In this document: positions 24,580 through 33,218 of the stretch, piece after piece
How the letters are laid out: each line of letters opens with the position of its first letter
How positions within the stretch are numbered: position 1 is the first letter of the stretch
Assembly (NCBI GenBank): GCA_028281765.1
Contig: JANQJF010000056.1
Span: 62,001 to 126,000 of the forward strand
DNA: 64,000 nucleotides
Source of the DNA: Planctomycetota bacterium
GTDB lineage: Bacteria > Planctomycetota > UBA1135 > UBA2386
Reading direction: 5' to 3'
Position numbers and translations under genes: made by a program
The notes under the pieces: generated by a model
Databases searched by the model: none
Seen by the model: the letters and a program-made list of their open reading frames with translations, nothing else
Told to the model about the DNA's origin: nothing

Positions 24580-26748
24580 ATGCGTCGGATCGTCATCGCG
24601 GTAGTCCTCGTGCTCGTGGGAAGCATCTTCGCACTCGCCACTTGGACCGAGTCGAACGCGGATGTGGCGCGTACGGTCGCCCCCTCGGCAGCGACCGACA
24701 GCGACGGCGAAGCGCCGCTCACGTCCCGTTCGGAGTCTTGCGCCGCGGAGCGCAGCACGGTGGCTGCGTCGGAACCTCCGACGGCTTCATCCGATTCACG
24801 GACTGCGATGGCGCGTTCCGCCTGCGTGACGGTGCGGGCCATGACGGCTCTCGGCGTACCGCTGCCGGGGTGTCGCCTATCGCTTCGGCCGCCGGGTAGC
24901 GGACCTCGGCGTAACGGTGAGTTGACTTTGGTCGAAGGCGCGGCGGGCGTCTACTCGTGCTCCGATGTCCTGGACGGCGGCTACGAAGTACACTGCCGGG
25001 TGCCCTTCGTCCCGGATCCGGCGCAGACCATTTCCGTGTGTGGCGCGTCGCTGTCGATCGATGTCGTGATTGCGCCACTCGAGGGACTGCTGGGCGGGGT
25101 GATACGCCGGCCTTCTGGCGAGGGCGTATCGCGAGCGGTGCTGCGAGTCGTCGACGATTCCGCGCGCTCGATGTTCTGCGTGACGGATCGATCCGGGAGG
25201 TTTCGATTCTGCCGGCGGTCGGACGCGTCGAGCTCGGTCGCCCGAGTCGTCGTCTCGGACGAGCTGGGCGAAGCCGATGTCGAGGACGGGTTGTCGGTGG
25301 AGCTTGCCTGGGGCCGGCTCGAGCACGTGATCGTGGTGGCGCCTCGCAAGTCCGTGTCGGTGAAGCTCGTGGATTCCTCGGGGATCCCGATCGCCGACTT
25401 CGATGCGCATTTGAGCATCGAGACGAGCCATGGTCGAGTCGTTCGTCACGGTCCGGCAGAGTCCGGAGTTGCATGGGTCGCGGGTGTTCCCACCGGCCTC
25501 GCAGATGCGTTCGTAGTTCCTGGAGCCGGTTGGCTGCCAGCCACCGGAAAGGTGAACGTTGCGCAAGACGGATCGGGTGCTGCTGTCCTGGAGACACGCC
25601 GGTCGGCGATTCTGCGAGGAACCGTGAGGTCGGTGGCGGGCCCGCTGTCGGGTGTGGAGTTCGTCGCGTCGGTCGAGCCGATCCAAGACTCTCCAAGTCG
25701 CCGAGCGACCGGTCTGAGTTTGAGGCTCGAGTCCCTGGGAGGGGCGTTCGCGCGACGGGTGTCTCGAGTCGTCGAAGCGGGACGTTTCGAGTTCGGGTGT
25801 GATCCGGACTCGAGCTACCGGGTCCGCGTATCCGGGTCGGGATACAGTCCGTTCGAAACAACGGTGAGCGCGGTGGACGGAGTCTTCGACCCGGTGGAGG
25901 TTTCGCTGGAGCCGGCGCATCGCGTGACCGCTCGAGTCGAGCCATTGGAAGCGGTGGGGTGGCTGCGTGCCTATCGCGAGCAGGGGGCTCGAGCAGGGGT
26001 TCGGTTCGAGGGGGACTTTGCGCTCATTCCCCAGCATCGCGTGCGGGGTGCCAAACCACCGACGCTGCATGCCTTCGTGGACGAGCGCGGACTCGTGGAG
26101 TTCTCGGACGTGCCTGCCGGTGCGTGGCTTCTCTGGCTGAGATGTCCGGCAGTTCGAGCCGAGTTGGTGGCAAGCCCCTCTCTCGGTGACCTGCAGCGGG
26201 TAGACCTTCCCGCAATTGACCTGGCGCACCTGCGTCCGGGCCGCGTGGTCGGGCAGCTGGAGTCGGACGATGCGAACACGCGGATTCACAGAGTGGTCGC
26301 TGCAGCGCCGGGAGTGCAGATCGCTGCCTCGGTCCAGCCCGATGGCAAGTTCGAGCTCATGGCACCGGGCGGGAGTTACGGTTTGCGCATCGTCGCGACT
26401 GCCGGCGAAGACGTCGTCGACGTTCGAGATGCTCGGCTCGTGGACGTGGTCGCCGGGTCGACGACGTCGACCTCGAGACGAGTCTCTGTCGATCGCGTTT
26501 CGCTTCTCTTGCTCGACGAGTCGGGAGATCCCGTGCCCGGCGCGGTTCTCAGCGTGGACGAGGAACGAGGCACGGGGTCATATCGCACCGCGCGAACCGA
26601 CTCATCGGGAATCGCGACACTGTATCCGTGTCCTCTCGGAGAGTTCGGAGTCTCGATTCGCAGCGCGACGATGCCTCATTCGTGGGCGAGCCTGGGCAGG
26701 GTGGTCGGGGGCAACACGCGCCCGGTCACGCTTCGAACTCTGAGGTAG
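24580..26748 (+). CDS. Membrane-anchored carboxypeptidase-regulatory-like repeat protein
   Basis: 722 residues. One N-terminal hydrophobic helix (RRIVIAVVLVLVGSIFALATW) is followed by a Ser/Thr/Ala-rich linker to about 80. Repeated beta-sandwich modules then carry the LGGVIRRPSGEGVSRAVLRV, SGRFRFCRR and VQPDGKFELMAPGGSYGLRIV patterns. No enzyme domain is visible. An AAGGGG stretch lies 5 nt before the ATG. Its synonymous codons look somewhat less GC-biased than its neighbours by eye, which could mean a different history. It is convergent with the glycosyltransferase gene 9 bp away. Probably surface-exposed and tethered by the helix. Confidence 0.75.
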   Translation: MRRIVIAVVLVLVGSIFALATWTESNADVARTVAPSAATDSDGEAPLTSRSESCAAERSTVAASEPPTASSDSRTAMARSACVTVRAMTALGVPLPGCRLSLRPPGSGPRRNGELTLVEGAAGVYSCSDVLDGGYEVHCRVPFVPDPAQTISVCGASLSIDVVIAPLEGLLGGVIRRPSGEGVSRAVLRVVDDSARSMFCVTDRSGRFRFCRRSDASSSVARVVVSDELGEADVEDGLSVELAWGRLEHVIVVAPRKSVSVKLVDSSGIPIADFDAHLSIETSHGRVVRHGPAESGVAWVAGVPTGLADAFVVPGAGWLPATGKVNVAQDGSGAAVLETRRSAILRGTVRSVAGPLSGVEFVASVEPIQDSPSRRATGLSLRLESLGGAFARRVSRVVEAGRFEFGCDPDSSYRVRVSGSGYSPFETTVSAVDGVFDPVEVSLEPAHRVTARVEPLEAVGWLRAYREQGARAGVRFEGDFALIPQHRVRGAKPPTLHAFVDERGLVEFSDVPAGAWLLWLRCPAVRAELVASPSLGDLQRVDLPAIDLAHLRPGRVVGQLESDDANTRIHRVVAAAPGVQIAASVQPDGKFELMAPGGSYGLRIVATAGEDVVDVRDARLVDVVAGSTTSTSRRVSVDRVSLLLLDESGDPVPGAVLSVDEERGTGSYRTARTDSSGIATLYPCPLGEFGVSIRSATMPHSWASLGRVVGGNTRPVTLRTLR

Positions 26749-26757
26749 CGGAGCCTC

Positions 26758-28101
26758 TCAGCGCGGCCCTTCCGGCGGCATCACCCGACCCAGCGCCGAC
26801 TCGCGCTGGAGCTCGATGAAGCGCGCGCGGCGCCACGCCGGGATCGGCGCGACCGTGCTCGGCCCGGTGGCTATCGCGTCGGCGTAGACGTCGCGCAGCC
26901 GCTCCGTGTGTTCGGCCGTCGTCGGCGGCAGCGGGGGGATCTTCCGGCGCAGCTCGTCGAGCATCGCGGGGCGCCGCAGGATGTTGCGCATCGCGTCCTT
27001 GAGGGATTCGGTGCTCTTCTGCGGCACGCGGACGGCCGCTTCGCCGGCGCGTCGCGACAGCGCACCGTTCTCGGTCGTGATGCATGGCAGCCCGAGTTCG
27101 AAGCACTCGTCGAGCACGAAGCCCCACGTCTCGAAGCAGAGCATCGGGAAGATCCCGGCGTGCAGCTTCGCGTTCGCCAGCTGCTCGTACTCGTAACGGC
27201 CGTGGAAGACGACCGGCAGGCCCTTGGTGATCGAATGCATCTCCTGTTCGAGGATCGTCGTGTCGATCCCGCCGAACAGGTGCAGCTCGGCCGGGCGCGG
27301 TAGACCCTCGTCACACAGCTGCGCGAACGCGCGCGCCATGAACTGCGCGCCCTTCCGATACGTCAGCACGCCCCAGTAGGCGAAGCGGATCGGCTCATCG
27401 TCGACGACCGGCGCGGGTGCCGGTGCCCCCGCGAAGATACGGTCGTACGGCAGCGGCAGCTCGTGGAACCGGTCGAGCGTCGTGTCCGTCGTGGCGGCGA
27501 TCAGCTCCGCGGTGGCCATGTCCGACACGAGCACGCGCGACGCCATGTCGAGTTCCTTGCGGTACTGATCGTGGTGAAGCTGGATGCCGAACTCGAGCTC
27601 GCGCTCGCTCTCGTGGCCGAAGCGCGGGACGCAGTCGGTGCAGCTTTCCGGGGACAGCGAGCGATAGCAGGACTCGTCGTCGGCACGCACGCGGAAGCAT
27701 CGCGGACACGAGGTGTAGACGTCGTGTGTCGTGATCACCGCGGGCACGCCCTGCCGCGTGGCGATCTCGACGAGGTTGCTTGTCAGTCGGATCCACTGAT
27801 GAACGTGGACGACGTCGGGGTGGAGTTCGGCGATCAGCGCCTCGATCTTCTCCTCGGCCTTGGCGTGGTAGGCCTTCGCGTAGTGGTCGAAGTAGAAGTC
27901 GTCACGGTAGAGCCGATGGACGGTCGCCCCGTCGATCGTTTGCGTTTCGATCGTCGTTTCGGGACGTAGCTCGTGACTGCCGGCGAGGAGGTGGACTTCC
28001 ATGCCCTGCCGGCGCTGCTCCGCGAGGAGGCGCTCCAAGTAGGCCTCGACGCCGCCGCTCATGTCGGGGCGGCAGCCGTGGCTCAGATGCAGGACGTTCA
28101 C
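26758..28101 (-). CDS. Glycosyltransferase family 4
   Basis: 447 residues, GT-B fold. The N-terminal domain starts NVLHLSHGCRPDMSGGVEAYLERLLAEQRRQGMEVHLLAG, with the glycine-rich loop typical of GT4. Residues 95-125 hold HPDVVHVHQWIRLT. A cysteine cluster (TSCPRCFRVRADDESCYRS, CTDC) may bind zinc. The C-terminal nucleotide-sugar domain includes GVLTYRKGAQFMARAFAQL and the E-x7-E-like FPMLCFETWGFVLDECFELGLPCITTENGA. It starts at GTG 28101, overlapping the TGA of the nucleotidyltransferase, so the two form an operon. Likely transfers a sugar to a lipid- or polysaccharide-linked acceptor at the inner membrane. Confidence 0.9.
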   Translation of the reverse strand: MNVLHLSHGCRPDMSGGVEAYLERLLAEQRRQGMEVHLLAGSHELRPETTIETQTIDGATVHRLYRDDFYFDHYAKAYHAKAEEKIEALIAELHPDVVHVHQWIRLTSNLVEIATRQGVPAVITTHDVYTSCPRCFRVRADDESCYRSLSPESCTDCVPRFGHESERELEFGIQLHHDQYRKELDMASRVLVSDMATAELIAATTDTTLDRFHELPLPYDRIFAGAPAPAPVVDDEPIRFAYWGVLTYRKGAQFMARAFAQLCDEGLPRPAELHLFGGIDTTILEQEMHSITKGLPVVFHGRYEYEQLANAKLHAGIFPMLCFETWGFVLDECFELGLPCITTENGALSRRAGEAAVRVPQKSTESLKDAMRNILRRPAMLDELRRKIPPLPPTTAEHTERLRDVYADAIATGPSTVAPIPAWRRARFIELQRESALGRVMPPEGPR

Positions 28102-29120
28102 AGCTCGTGCACTTCGGACTGGGCGCGTTCGAAGTCGGCGTGCGTGCCGACGTCGTTCCAGTACTCGACGATCGGGAAGCTGTGGACTCTATCACCGCCG
28201 CGCGCGTGCGTGTTCAGAAAGTCCACCATCGCGAGCGGCTCGCCTTTGGTCACGAGCGAGAGGACTTCGGGCGAAAACGCGTAGATGCCGGCGTTGATGT
28301 CGTAGCGGTAAACCGGCTTCTCTTCGATGTCGACGATGCGCGAGAGGTCGCGGTGCACGACGCCGTACGGCAATGGCGCCGCGTAGCGATGGGTCGCGAT
28401 CGTCGCGAGATTGTCGTTGCGCTGATGCCAGCGCCCCATCGAGGTGAGGTTGAGCTGCGTCAGGATGTCGCCGTTGACCACGAAGAATGGGTCGGCGACG
28501 TCTTCGAGAAGCACGAGACCGGCGCCGGTGTCGAGTGGGCGATCCTCTTCGAGGAAGGTCGTGTCCATGCCCCACTCGGCGCCGTCGCCGATCGCCTCCT
28601 TGACCTGGTCGCCGAGGTGGTGGATCGAGACGAACAGTCGTTTGACGCCGTGGGCGCGCAGGTGATCGAGGATACGATAGAGCAGCACGCGGCCGCCGAC
28701 TTCGAGCAGCGGCTTCGGCGTGTTGTCGGTCAAGGGCTTCAGTCGCGTGCCGCGACCACCGGCCATCACGACCGCGGTGTCGATCTGCGGGGTGGCGCGT
28801 TCGAGGAACGTCGCGGCAGCGTCGTTCGGCCCCGCGATCATCACCGCGGAACGACTCGTGTCGGCGTCCATCCATGCGCGGGCGGCCTGCTCGTTCTCCG
28901 CGATTAGTTCGTCGTCAACGTAGTCCGCGACCTGGCCGTCGGCACCGCGCTGCGCGGCGAAGCGCATCGTGTCCGTCGAGACGCTCGCCAGCGGAGAGCC
29001 GGCGACGGGGAGCAGTGGCGACGCATCGTGAGCCAGGCGCTGCAGCGCCTCCGCCAGCGGCAGGTCCCGGGCCAGGAACCGGTCGATCGGGCAGGTCGTG
29101 GTCCGAAGTGGGCTCGTCAT
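28098..29120 (-). CDS. CBS-like domain plus sugar-1-phosphate nucleotidyltransferase
   Basis: 340 residues. Residues 1-80 resemble a short CBS-type regulatory region. Residues 114-340 are a nucleotidyltransferase with VVMAGGRGTRLKPLTDNTPKPLLEVGG-type signature (start near 117; key residues G120, G121, R123, K128, K136), then VNGDIL with the metal aspartate, and VGTHADFERA at the end. It makes NDP-sugars from a sugar-1-phosphate. The CBS-plus-transferase architecture resembles PtmE-type enzymes of nonulosonic-acid pathways, but the nucleotide and sugar are not determined. It is the first gene of an operon with the GT4 gene (GTGA overlap) and is divergent from the E1 gene. Confidence 0.88.
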   Translation of the reverse strand: MTSPLRTTTCPIDRFLARDLPLAEALQRLAHDASPLLPVAGSPLASVSTDTMRFAAQRGADGQVADYVDDELIAENEQAARAWMDADTSRSAVMIAGPNDAAATFLERATPQIDTAVVMAGGRGTRLKPLTDNTPKPLLEVGGRVLLYRILDHLRAHGVKRLFVSIHHLGDQVKEAIGDGAEWGMDTTFLEEDRPLDTGAGLVLLEDVADPFFVVNGDILTQLNLTSMGRWHQRNDNLATIATHRYAAPLPYGVVHRDLSRIVDIEEKPVYRYDINAGIYAFSPEVLSLVTKGEPLAMVDFLNTHARGGDRVHSFPIVEYWNDVGTHADFERAQSEVHEL

Positions 29121-29290
29121 GGTCGCGGGGCTACTGGATACTTGATCGGCGAGCGCGGCCCAAGGCCTGTCGACCGGAAGGCGATCGCGCCATGCCATCG
29201 CGGGAATCATGCCCGCCGCGGGTTCGCGCCCACCCCGGGGGGCCCCAGGTTCTTTTCGATCAGGTGTATCCTTCAGACACCCGCCGCCGA

Positions 29291-29298
29291 TCTAATCT
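29291..29298 (+). promoter_or_regulatory. -10-like TCTAATCT before the E1 gene
   Basis: TCTAAT (29291-29296) or the overlapping TAATCT (29293-29298) lies 12-14 nt before the ATG at 29311, in the 190-bp divergent region shared with the nucleotidyltransferase. It implies a leader of about 5-8 bases. No Shine-Dalgarno sequence is present. Confidence 0.4.
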
Positions 29299-29310
29299 GC
29301 GGCCCGCACC

Positions 29311-31329
29311 ATGTCGCTTTCCGCACCCGAGACCGGCTCCGCTTCGCCGCGCCCTGATCGCAGCGAGGCCCTTCGCCTCTACGGCGAAATGCTGCGGATC
29401 CGTCGGTTCGAAGAGGAGCTCTACCGACTCGTGAGCGGCGGCAAGATCGGTGGCACGACCCACCTCTACATGGGGCAGGAGGCGATCGCCGTCGGCGTGT
29501 CGAAGCACCTGCACGTCGAGGATCAGGTCGTCAGCACGCATCGTGGTCACGGGCACCTACTCGCGAAGGGTGCGCGGGCCGACCGCGCGTTCGCGGAGAT
29601 CGCCGGTCGCCGCGATGGCTACTGCGGCGGCAAGGGCGGCAGCCAGCACGTCGCGGTGCCCGAGATCGGCCACATGGGCAGCAACGGCATCACCGGCGGC
29701 GGCATGCCGATCGGCGCCGGGCTCGCGCTGGCGCGCAAGTTCGCGCGTGACCGTGGTGAGCCCGGTCGCTGTGTCGTCGCGTACGTCGGCGACGGCGCCG
29801 CCGGGACCGGCAACTTCCACGAGGTCATGAACCTCGCCGCGATTTGGAAGCTGCCATACGTCGTTGTGCTCGAGAACAACTTCTACTCGATGTCGACTCC
29901 GATCGATCGGGCGGCCTCGTGCGGCAAGTTCACCGAGTGGGCGGAGCGCTACTCGGGCATGGCCGTCGACTATGTCGACGGGAACGACATCTACGCGGTG
30001 TCCGCCGCGATCGAGCCGCTGCTCGAGCGCGCGCGCCGCGGCGAAGGCCCGGCCTTCCTGCAGGCCGACACGTATCGCCACGGCGGTCACAGCAAGAGCG
30101 ACCCGTGCATCTATCGCACGAAGGAAGAGGAGGCGGAGTGGAAAGCGCGCGACCCGCTCGTCGTTCTGCAGAAGAGTGCCGACCTGGACGACTCGGATCT
30201 CCAGCCCGTCGTCGACGAGGTCGAGAAAGAGATCGAGTCGGCCGTCGAGTTCGCGCTCGCGTCACCGCCCGGTGATCTCGATCTCGCGCTGAGCGATCTC
30301 ACCGTGCCCGCCGCGCCACGCGAGCCCGCGCCGCAGAAGATCGCGGAAGGCACCGAGACGACGATGACCGAAGCGATCCGCGAGACCCTGCGCGGTGAGC
30401 TCGAGCGCGACGACGACGTCGTCTTCCTCGGCGAGGACATCGGTCTCTACGGCGGCGCGTTCGGCCTCAGCCGCGGACTGCACGACGAGTTCGGTCCCGA
30501 GCGCGTGCGCGAGACGCCGATCAGCGAGAACGGCTTCACCGGCCTCGGCGTCGGCGCCGCGAGCGGCGGCCTGCGCCCGGTGGTCGAGCTGATGTTCGGC
30601 GACTTCATCACCTGCTGCACCGACGCACTCGTCAACCACGCGGCCAAGCTGCAGTACATGTACGCCGGCCAGGTGAAGGTGCCGTTCACGCTGCGGATGC
30701 CCGTCGGCCGCCGCAAGGGTTACGGCGCGACGCACTCGCAGAGCCTCGAGAGCATGTATTTGAGCGTGCCGGGCTTGCGGGTCATGTGCCCGTCGAACGT
30801 GCCGGACGCCGTCGGAATGCTGCGCGGCGCGATCCGCACGGATGCGCCGGTGCTGTTCCTCGAGCCCAAGCTGCTCTACCCAGCGCGTGGCCCGATGCCC
30901 GCTCCGGATCACGTCGTCGACCTCGGTGTCGCCCGCGTCGATCGCGAAGGTGCCGACCTGACGCTGATCACCTACGGTCTGTGCGTCAATCTCTGCCAGG
31001 AGGCGGCCGGCCTTCTCGAGGCGCGCGGCCACTCGGTCGAGATCCTGGACCTGCGGTCCCTTTCGCCGTTCGACCGTGACGCCTGCGTGAAGTCCGTCGT
31101 GAAGACCGGCCGCGCGATCTGCGTCGAAGAAGGCAGCACGAACGGCGGCGTCGGCGATTTGGTGATCGGCGGGATTCTGCCCGAGGTGTTCGGATACTTG
31201 CGCGCGCCGATACTGAAGGTCGGTGCGGAACACTGTCCGATCCCGTCGTCGCCGGAGCTCGAGGAGTTGATGATGCCGTCGACGAGGAAGATCGTGCAGG
31301 CGGCGCTGCCGTTGTTGACGGAGTACTGA
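29311..31329 (+). CDS. Fused alpha-beta 2-oxoacid dehydrogenase E1 component
   Basis: 672 residues combining both E1 chains. The alpha part (20-340) has THRGHGHLLAKG, GGKGGSQHV and the thiamine-diphosphate motif GDGAAGTGNFHEVMNLAAIW (starting at 160). The beta part (350-672) has MTEAIRETLRGELERDDDVVFLGEDIG, GFTGLGVGAASGGLRPVVELMFGDF and the VPFTLRMPVG region. It decarboxylates a 2-oxoacid and passes the acyl group to a lipoyl arm. Similarity is to the pyruvate/acetoin/branched-chain group; substrate is unknown. No canonical E2 or E3 gene flanks it. The only lipoyl-domain protein in the window is the chimeric acyltransferase at 38478. Confidence 0.92.
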   Translation: MSLSAPETGSASPRPDRSEALRLYGEMLRIRRFEEELYRLVSGGKIGGTTHLYMGQEAIAVGVSKHLHVEDQVVSTHRGHGHLLAKGARADRAFAEIAGRRDGYCGGKGGSQHVAVPEIGHMGSNGITGGGMPIGAGLALARKFARDRGEPGRCVVAYVGDGAAGTGNFHEVMNLAAIWKLPYVVVLENNFYSMSTPIDRAASCGKFTEWAERYSGMAVDYVDGNDIYAVSAAIEPLLERARRGEGPAFLQADTYRHGGHSKSDPCIYRTKEEEAEWKARDPLVVLQKSADLDDSDLQPVVDEVEKEIESAVEFALASPPGDLDLALSDLTVPAAPREPAPQKIAEGTETTMTEAIRETLRGELERDDDVVFLGEDIGLYGGAFGLSRGLHDEFGPERVRETPISENGFTGLGVGAASGGLRPVVELMFGDFITCCTDALVNHAAKLQYMYAGQVKVPFTLRMPVGRRKGYGATHSQSLESMYLSVPGLRVMCPSNVPDAVGMLRGAIRTDAPVLFLEPKLLYPARGPMPAPDHVVDLGVARVDREGADLTLITYGLCVNLCQEAAGLLEARGHSVEILDLRSLSPFDRDACVKSVVKTGRAICVEEGSTNGGVGDLVIGGILPEVFGYLRAPILKVGAEHCPIPSSPELEELMMPSTRKIVQAALPLLTEY

Positions 31330-31334
31330 CGGTA

Positions 31335-31398
31335 GGCAGTGGGGCGCCTGGGACGATCGGGCGCGGTGGTTCAATTCCCACGGCACCCGCCCACTGCC
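31335..31398 (+). terminator. Large stem structure downstream of E1
   Basis: GGCAGTGGG (31335-31343) pairs perfectly with CCCACTGCC (31390-31398). Inside it, GCGCC (31344-31348) pairs with GGCGC (31360-31364), and GTGG (31366-31369) with CCAC (31378-31381) closes a TTCAATTC loop. It begins 5 bp after the E1 stop. Probably a transcript-end structure, although no T tract follows. The GTTCAATTC loop mimics a tRNA T-arm but the overall geometry is not a tRNA. Confidence 0.45.
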
Positions 31399-31491
31399 CC
31401 GTTGCGTTCGGTCTTCCCGGCCGTCCCGCTGCCCCCCCAACAAGCTGCTGACGCCTCCCCTCCCTGACGCTAACCTGTCGCCGACCGGCCG

Positions 31492-32316
31492 ATGCCAGAC
31501 CTCCTGTCGACGCTCCTGATCTTGCCGCTGACGTTGGGCCCCGTCGTCCTGATGCTCGCGGTGCCGCGGTTCGCGACGCGGGCGCGAGTGACGGTGTCCG
31601 GGGTTCTCGCGGTCTACGCCGGCATGCTCGCGCTCCTGTCCCTCTACTTCCTCGGGACGAATCGCCAGCTCGACGTCATCAACCCCTTCTTCGACCCGAA
31701 TCAGTGGAAGCCCGAGCCGTTCGTCGTCGCGAACGTCGAGGCGCCGGGTTGGCTGTGGCCGCTCACGATGAGCATTGCGATGGTTGTGCCCGCGATGCTG
31801 CTGTTCTTGCGGCGGCGGATCGAGACCAGGCTGCCGCATCCCGTGTGGCATCCGTTCTTGCTGACCGTCTGGACGTTCGCGACGCGGCTTTCTCTCGAGC
31901 TCAGCGCGGCACCCGCCCCGGTGACGTGGGCCGTCGGCGTGACGATCCCGATGCTGGTGATGTTCCCCTTCATGGGGGCGTGGGTTGCCGAGCGCGGCGG
32001 CTCGATTCGTTCGCTCGCGATCTCGCTGCTGCTGCTCGGGCTCGCGCAGCGCACGCTCGTCGTGTCCTTCGCCTACTTCGCGAACGTGAACGACTGGGGT
32101 ACGCACCTCGACGTCAGCGCGATTCAGCAGGTCGACTTGCTGCTCGGGCACCGCGACTTCTCGGGCCTCGAGGATCCGAGCTTCGAGCAGTGGAAGACGC
32201 TGATCCTGATCCCGCAGTACATGCTGTTCGTGCCGGCGACCGTGATCTTCGGGCTGCTGCTCGGGATCCCGCCGTTCCTGGCACGGCGCCGTAAGGTCGC
32301 GGCCGCGCGGCGATGA
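31492..32316 (+). CDS. Integral membrane protein of unknown function
   Basis: 274 residues with about six hydrophobic helices: PDLLSTLLILPLTLGPVVLML, TVSGVLAVYAGMLALLSLYF, WPLTMSIAMVVPAMLLFL, VTWAVGVTIPMLVMFPF, SLAISLLLLGLAQRTLVV, and IPQYMLFVPATVIFGLLLGI. No signature residues recognised. The stop overlaps the start of the EamA transporter gene (ATGA), so it is translationally coupled and may act with it. A TAACCT hexamer lies 15 nt before the ATG. Confidence 0.75.
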   Translation: MPDLLSTLLILPLTLGPVVLMLAVPRFATRARVTVSGVLAVYAGMLALLSLYFLGTNRQLDVINPFFDPNQWKPEPFVVANVEAPGWLWPLTMSIAMVVPAMLLFLRRRIETRLPHPVWHPFLLTVWTFATRLSLELSAAPAPVTWAVGVTIPMLVMFPFMGAWVAERGGSIRSLAISLLLLGLAQRTLVVSFAYFANVNDWGTHLDVSAIQQVDLLLGHRDFSGLEDPSFEQWKTLILIPQYMLFVPATVIFGLLLGIPPFLARRRKVAAARR

Positions 32317-33206
32317 GCCCGCGGGCCGTCGCGATCTTGCAGGCGACCGCGGTCGTGGCGGCGGGTTCGCTCGCGGGAGTGCTGGCCAAGCGATCGCTCG
32401 GGGCGGTGCATCCGTTCACGTTCGCGTGGCTCCAGGTCGCGATCGGGGGCGTGCTGCTCACGGCGTACACGTTCGGAAGGCGCCGCGAGAGGATCCCGGG
32501 CGGGCTCGGTCGCAAGGTGTGGATCTACATCGCGCTCCTCGGGCTTCTGAACTTCGCGCTCGTGCGTGTGATGTTCTTGCTCGCGCTCGACCGGCTGCCC
32601 GCGACGACCAACGCGTATCTCGTCAACTACGTCGGGATTGCGACGATGCTGCTCAGCATCGTGATGCTCGGGGAGCGACCGAACGGGCGACAGTGGATCG
32701 GAGCGATCGTCGCCTTGATCGGGATCCGCGTCTTCTTCGACGAGATCCCGGCAGCAGACGAGATGACCGGCGTGCTCTATCTGGGGATCGGCGTGCTCGG
32801 TCTGGCCACGACCAACAACATCGCTCGCAAGCTCGTGGTCGCCACGGAAGGGCAGCTGTCGACGAACGTCATCTCGACGGTCGCGATCTGGATCGGCGGC
32901 ACGCCGCTCGTCATGTGGGGTGCCGCTTTCGACCGGCCGCTCGAAGTTCCCGATCTCGAGTCGTGGGGGACGATCGCGCTGAACGGTCTCGTCTCGATCG
33001 CGATCGGCATGACGGTGTGGAATCACATCCTTCGCACGCTGCGCTCCTACGAGGCGAGCCTGCTCGGCGCGCTCGCCGTCGTCTTCACGGCGCTGTTTGC
33101 GATACCGATCCTCGGAGAGCGGCTCGCCCTGCATCAGGTCGGTGGAATCGCGATCCTGCTCGCGGGTCTCGCGCTCGTGCAGGCACGTCGCGACCGGTCG
33201 CGGTAG
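32313..33206 (+). CDS. EamA/DMT-family membrane transporter
   Basis: 297 residues, ten predicted transmembrane helices in two EamA halves. The first half ends with the GERPNGRQWIGAIVALIGI pattern and the second with LGERLALHQVGGIAILLAGLALVQARR. Members of this drug/metabolite superfamily export amino acids, nucleosides or other small metabolites; substrate unknown. ATG 32313 overlaps the upstream stop. Its own stop TAG is the first half of a TAGACT hexamer preceding the hydrolase gene. Confidence 0.9.
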   Translation: MSPRAVAILQATAVVAAGSLAGVLAKRSLGAVHPFTFAWLQVAIGGVLLTAYTFGRRRERIPGGLGRKVWIYIALLGLLNFALVRVMFLLALDRLPATTNAYLVNYVGIATMLLSIVMLGERPNGRQWIGAIVALIGIRVFFDEIPAADEMTGVLYLGIGVLGLATTNNIARKLVVATEGQLSTNVISTVAIWIGGTPLVMWGAAFDRPLEVPDLESWGTIALNGLVSIAIGMTVWNHILRTLRSYEASLLGALAVVFTALFAIPILGERLALHQVGGIAILLAGLALVQARRDRSR

Positions 33207-33209
33207 ACT
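33204..33209 (+). promoter_or_regulatory. -10-like hexamer TAGACT containing the EamA stop codon
   Basis: TAGACT begins with the transporter's TAG stop and ends 9 nt before the hydrolase ATG at 33219, with no Shine-Dalgarno sequence between them. Confidence 0.45.
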
Positions 33210-33218
33210 CGCGTCGGT

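Noticed and set aside
24580-26748. Horizontally acquired island on the basis of codon use
   Set aside because: The difference in base use is only an impression by eye, and there are no integrase, tRNA or repeat boundaries. It needs a computed GC and codon profile before being claimed.
31335-31398. tRNA gene suggested by GGTTCAATTCCCA and a perfect acceptor-like stem
   Set aside because: The T-arm-like stem does not sit next to the 3' acceptor strand, there is no anticodon arm of 5 bp with a 7-base loop, and the length (64 bases) is too short. Kept only as a structured element.
30262-32151. 629-residue minus-strand frame across the E1 gene end and the next gene
   Set aside because: It spans two real plus-strand genes, has His/Arg/Gln-rich composition and no recognisable motif.
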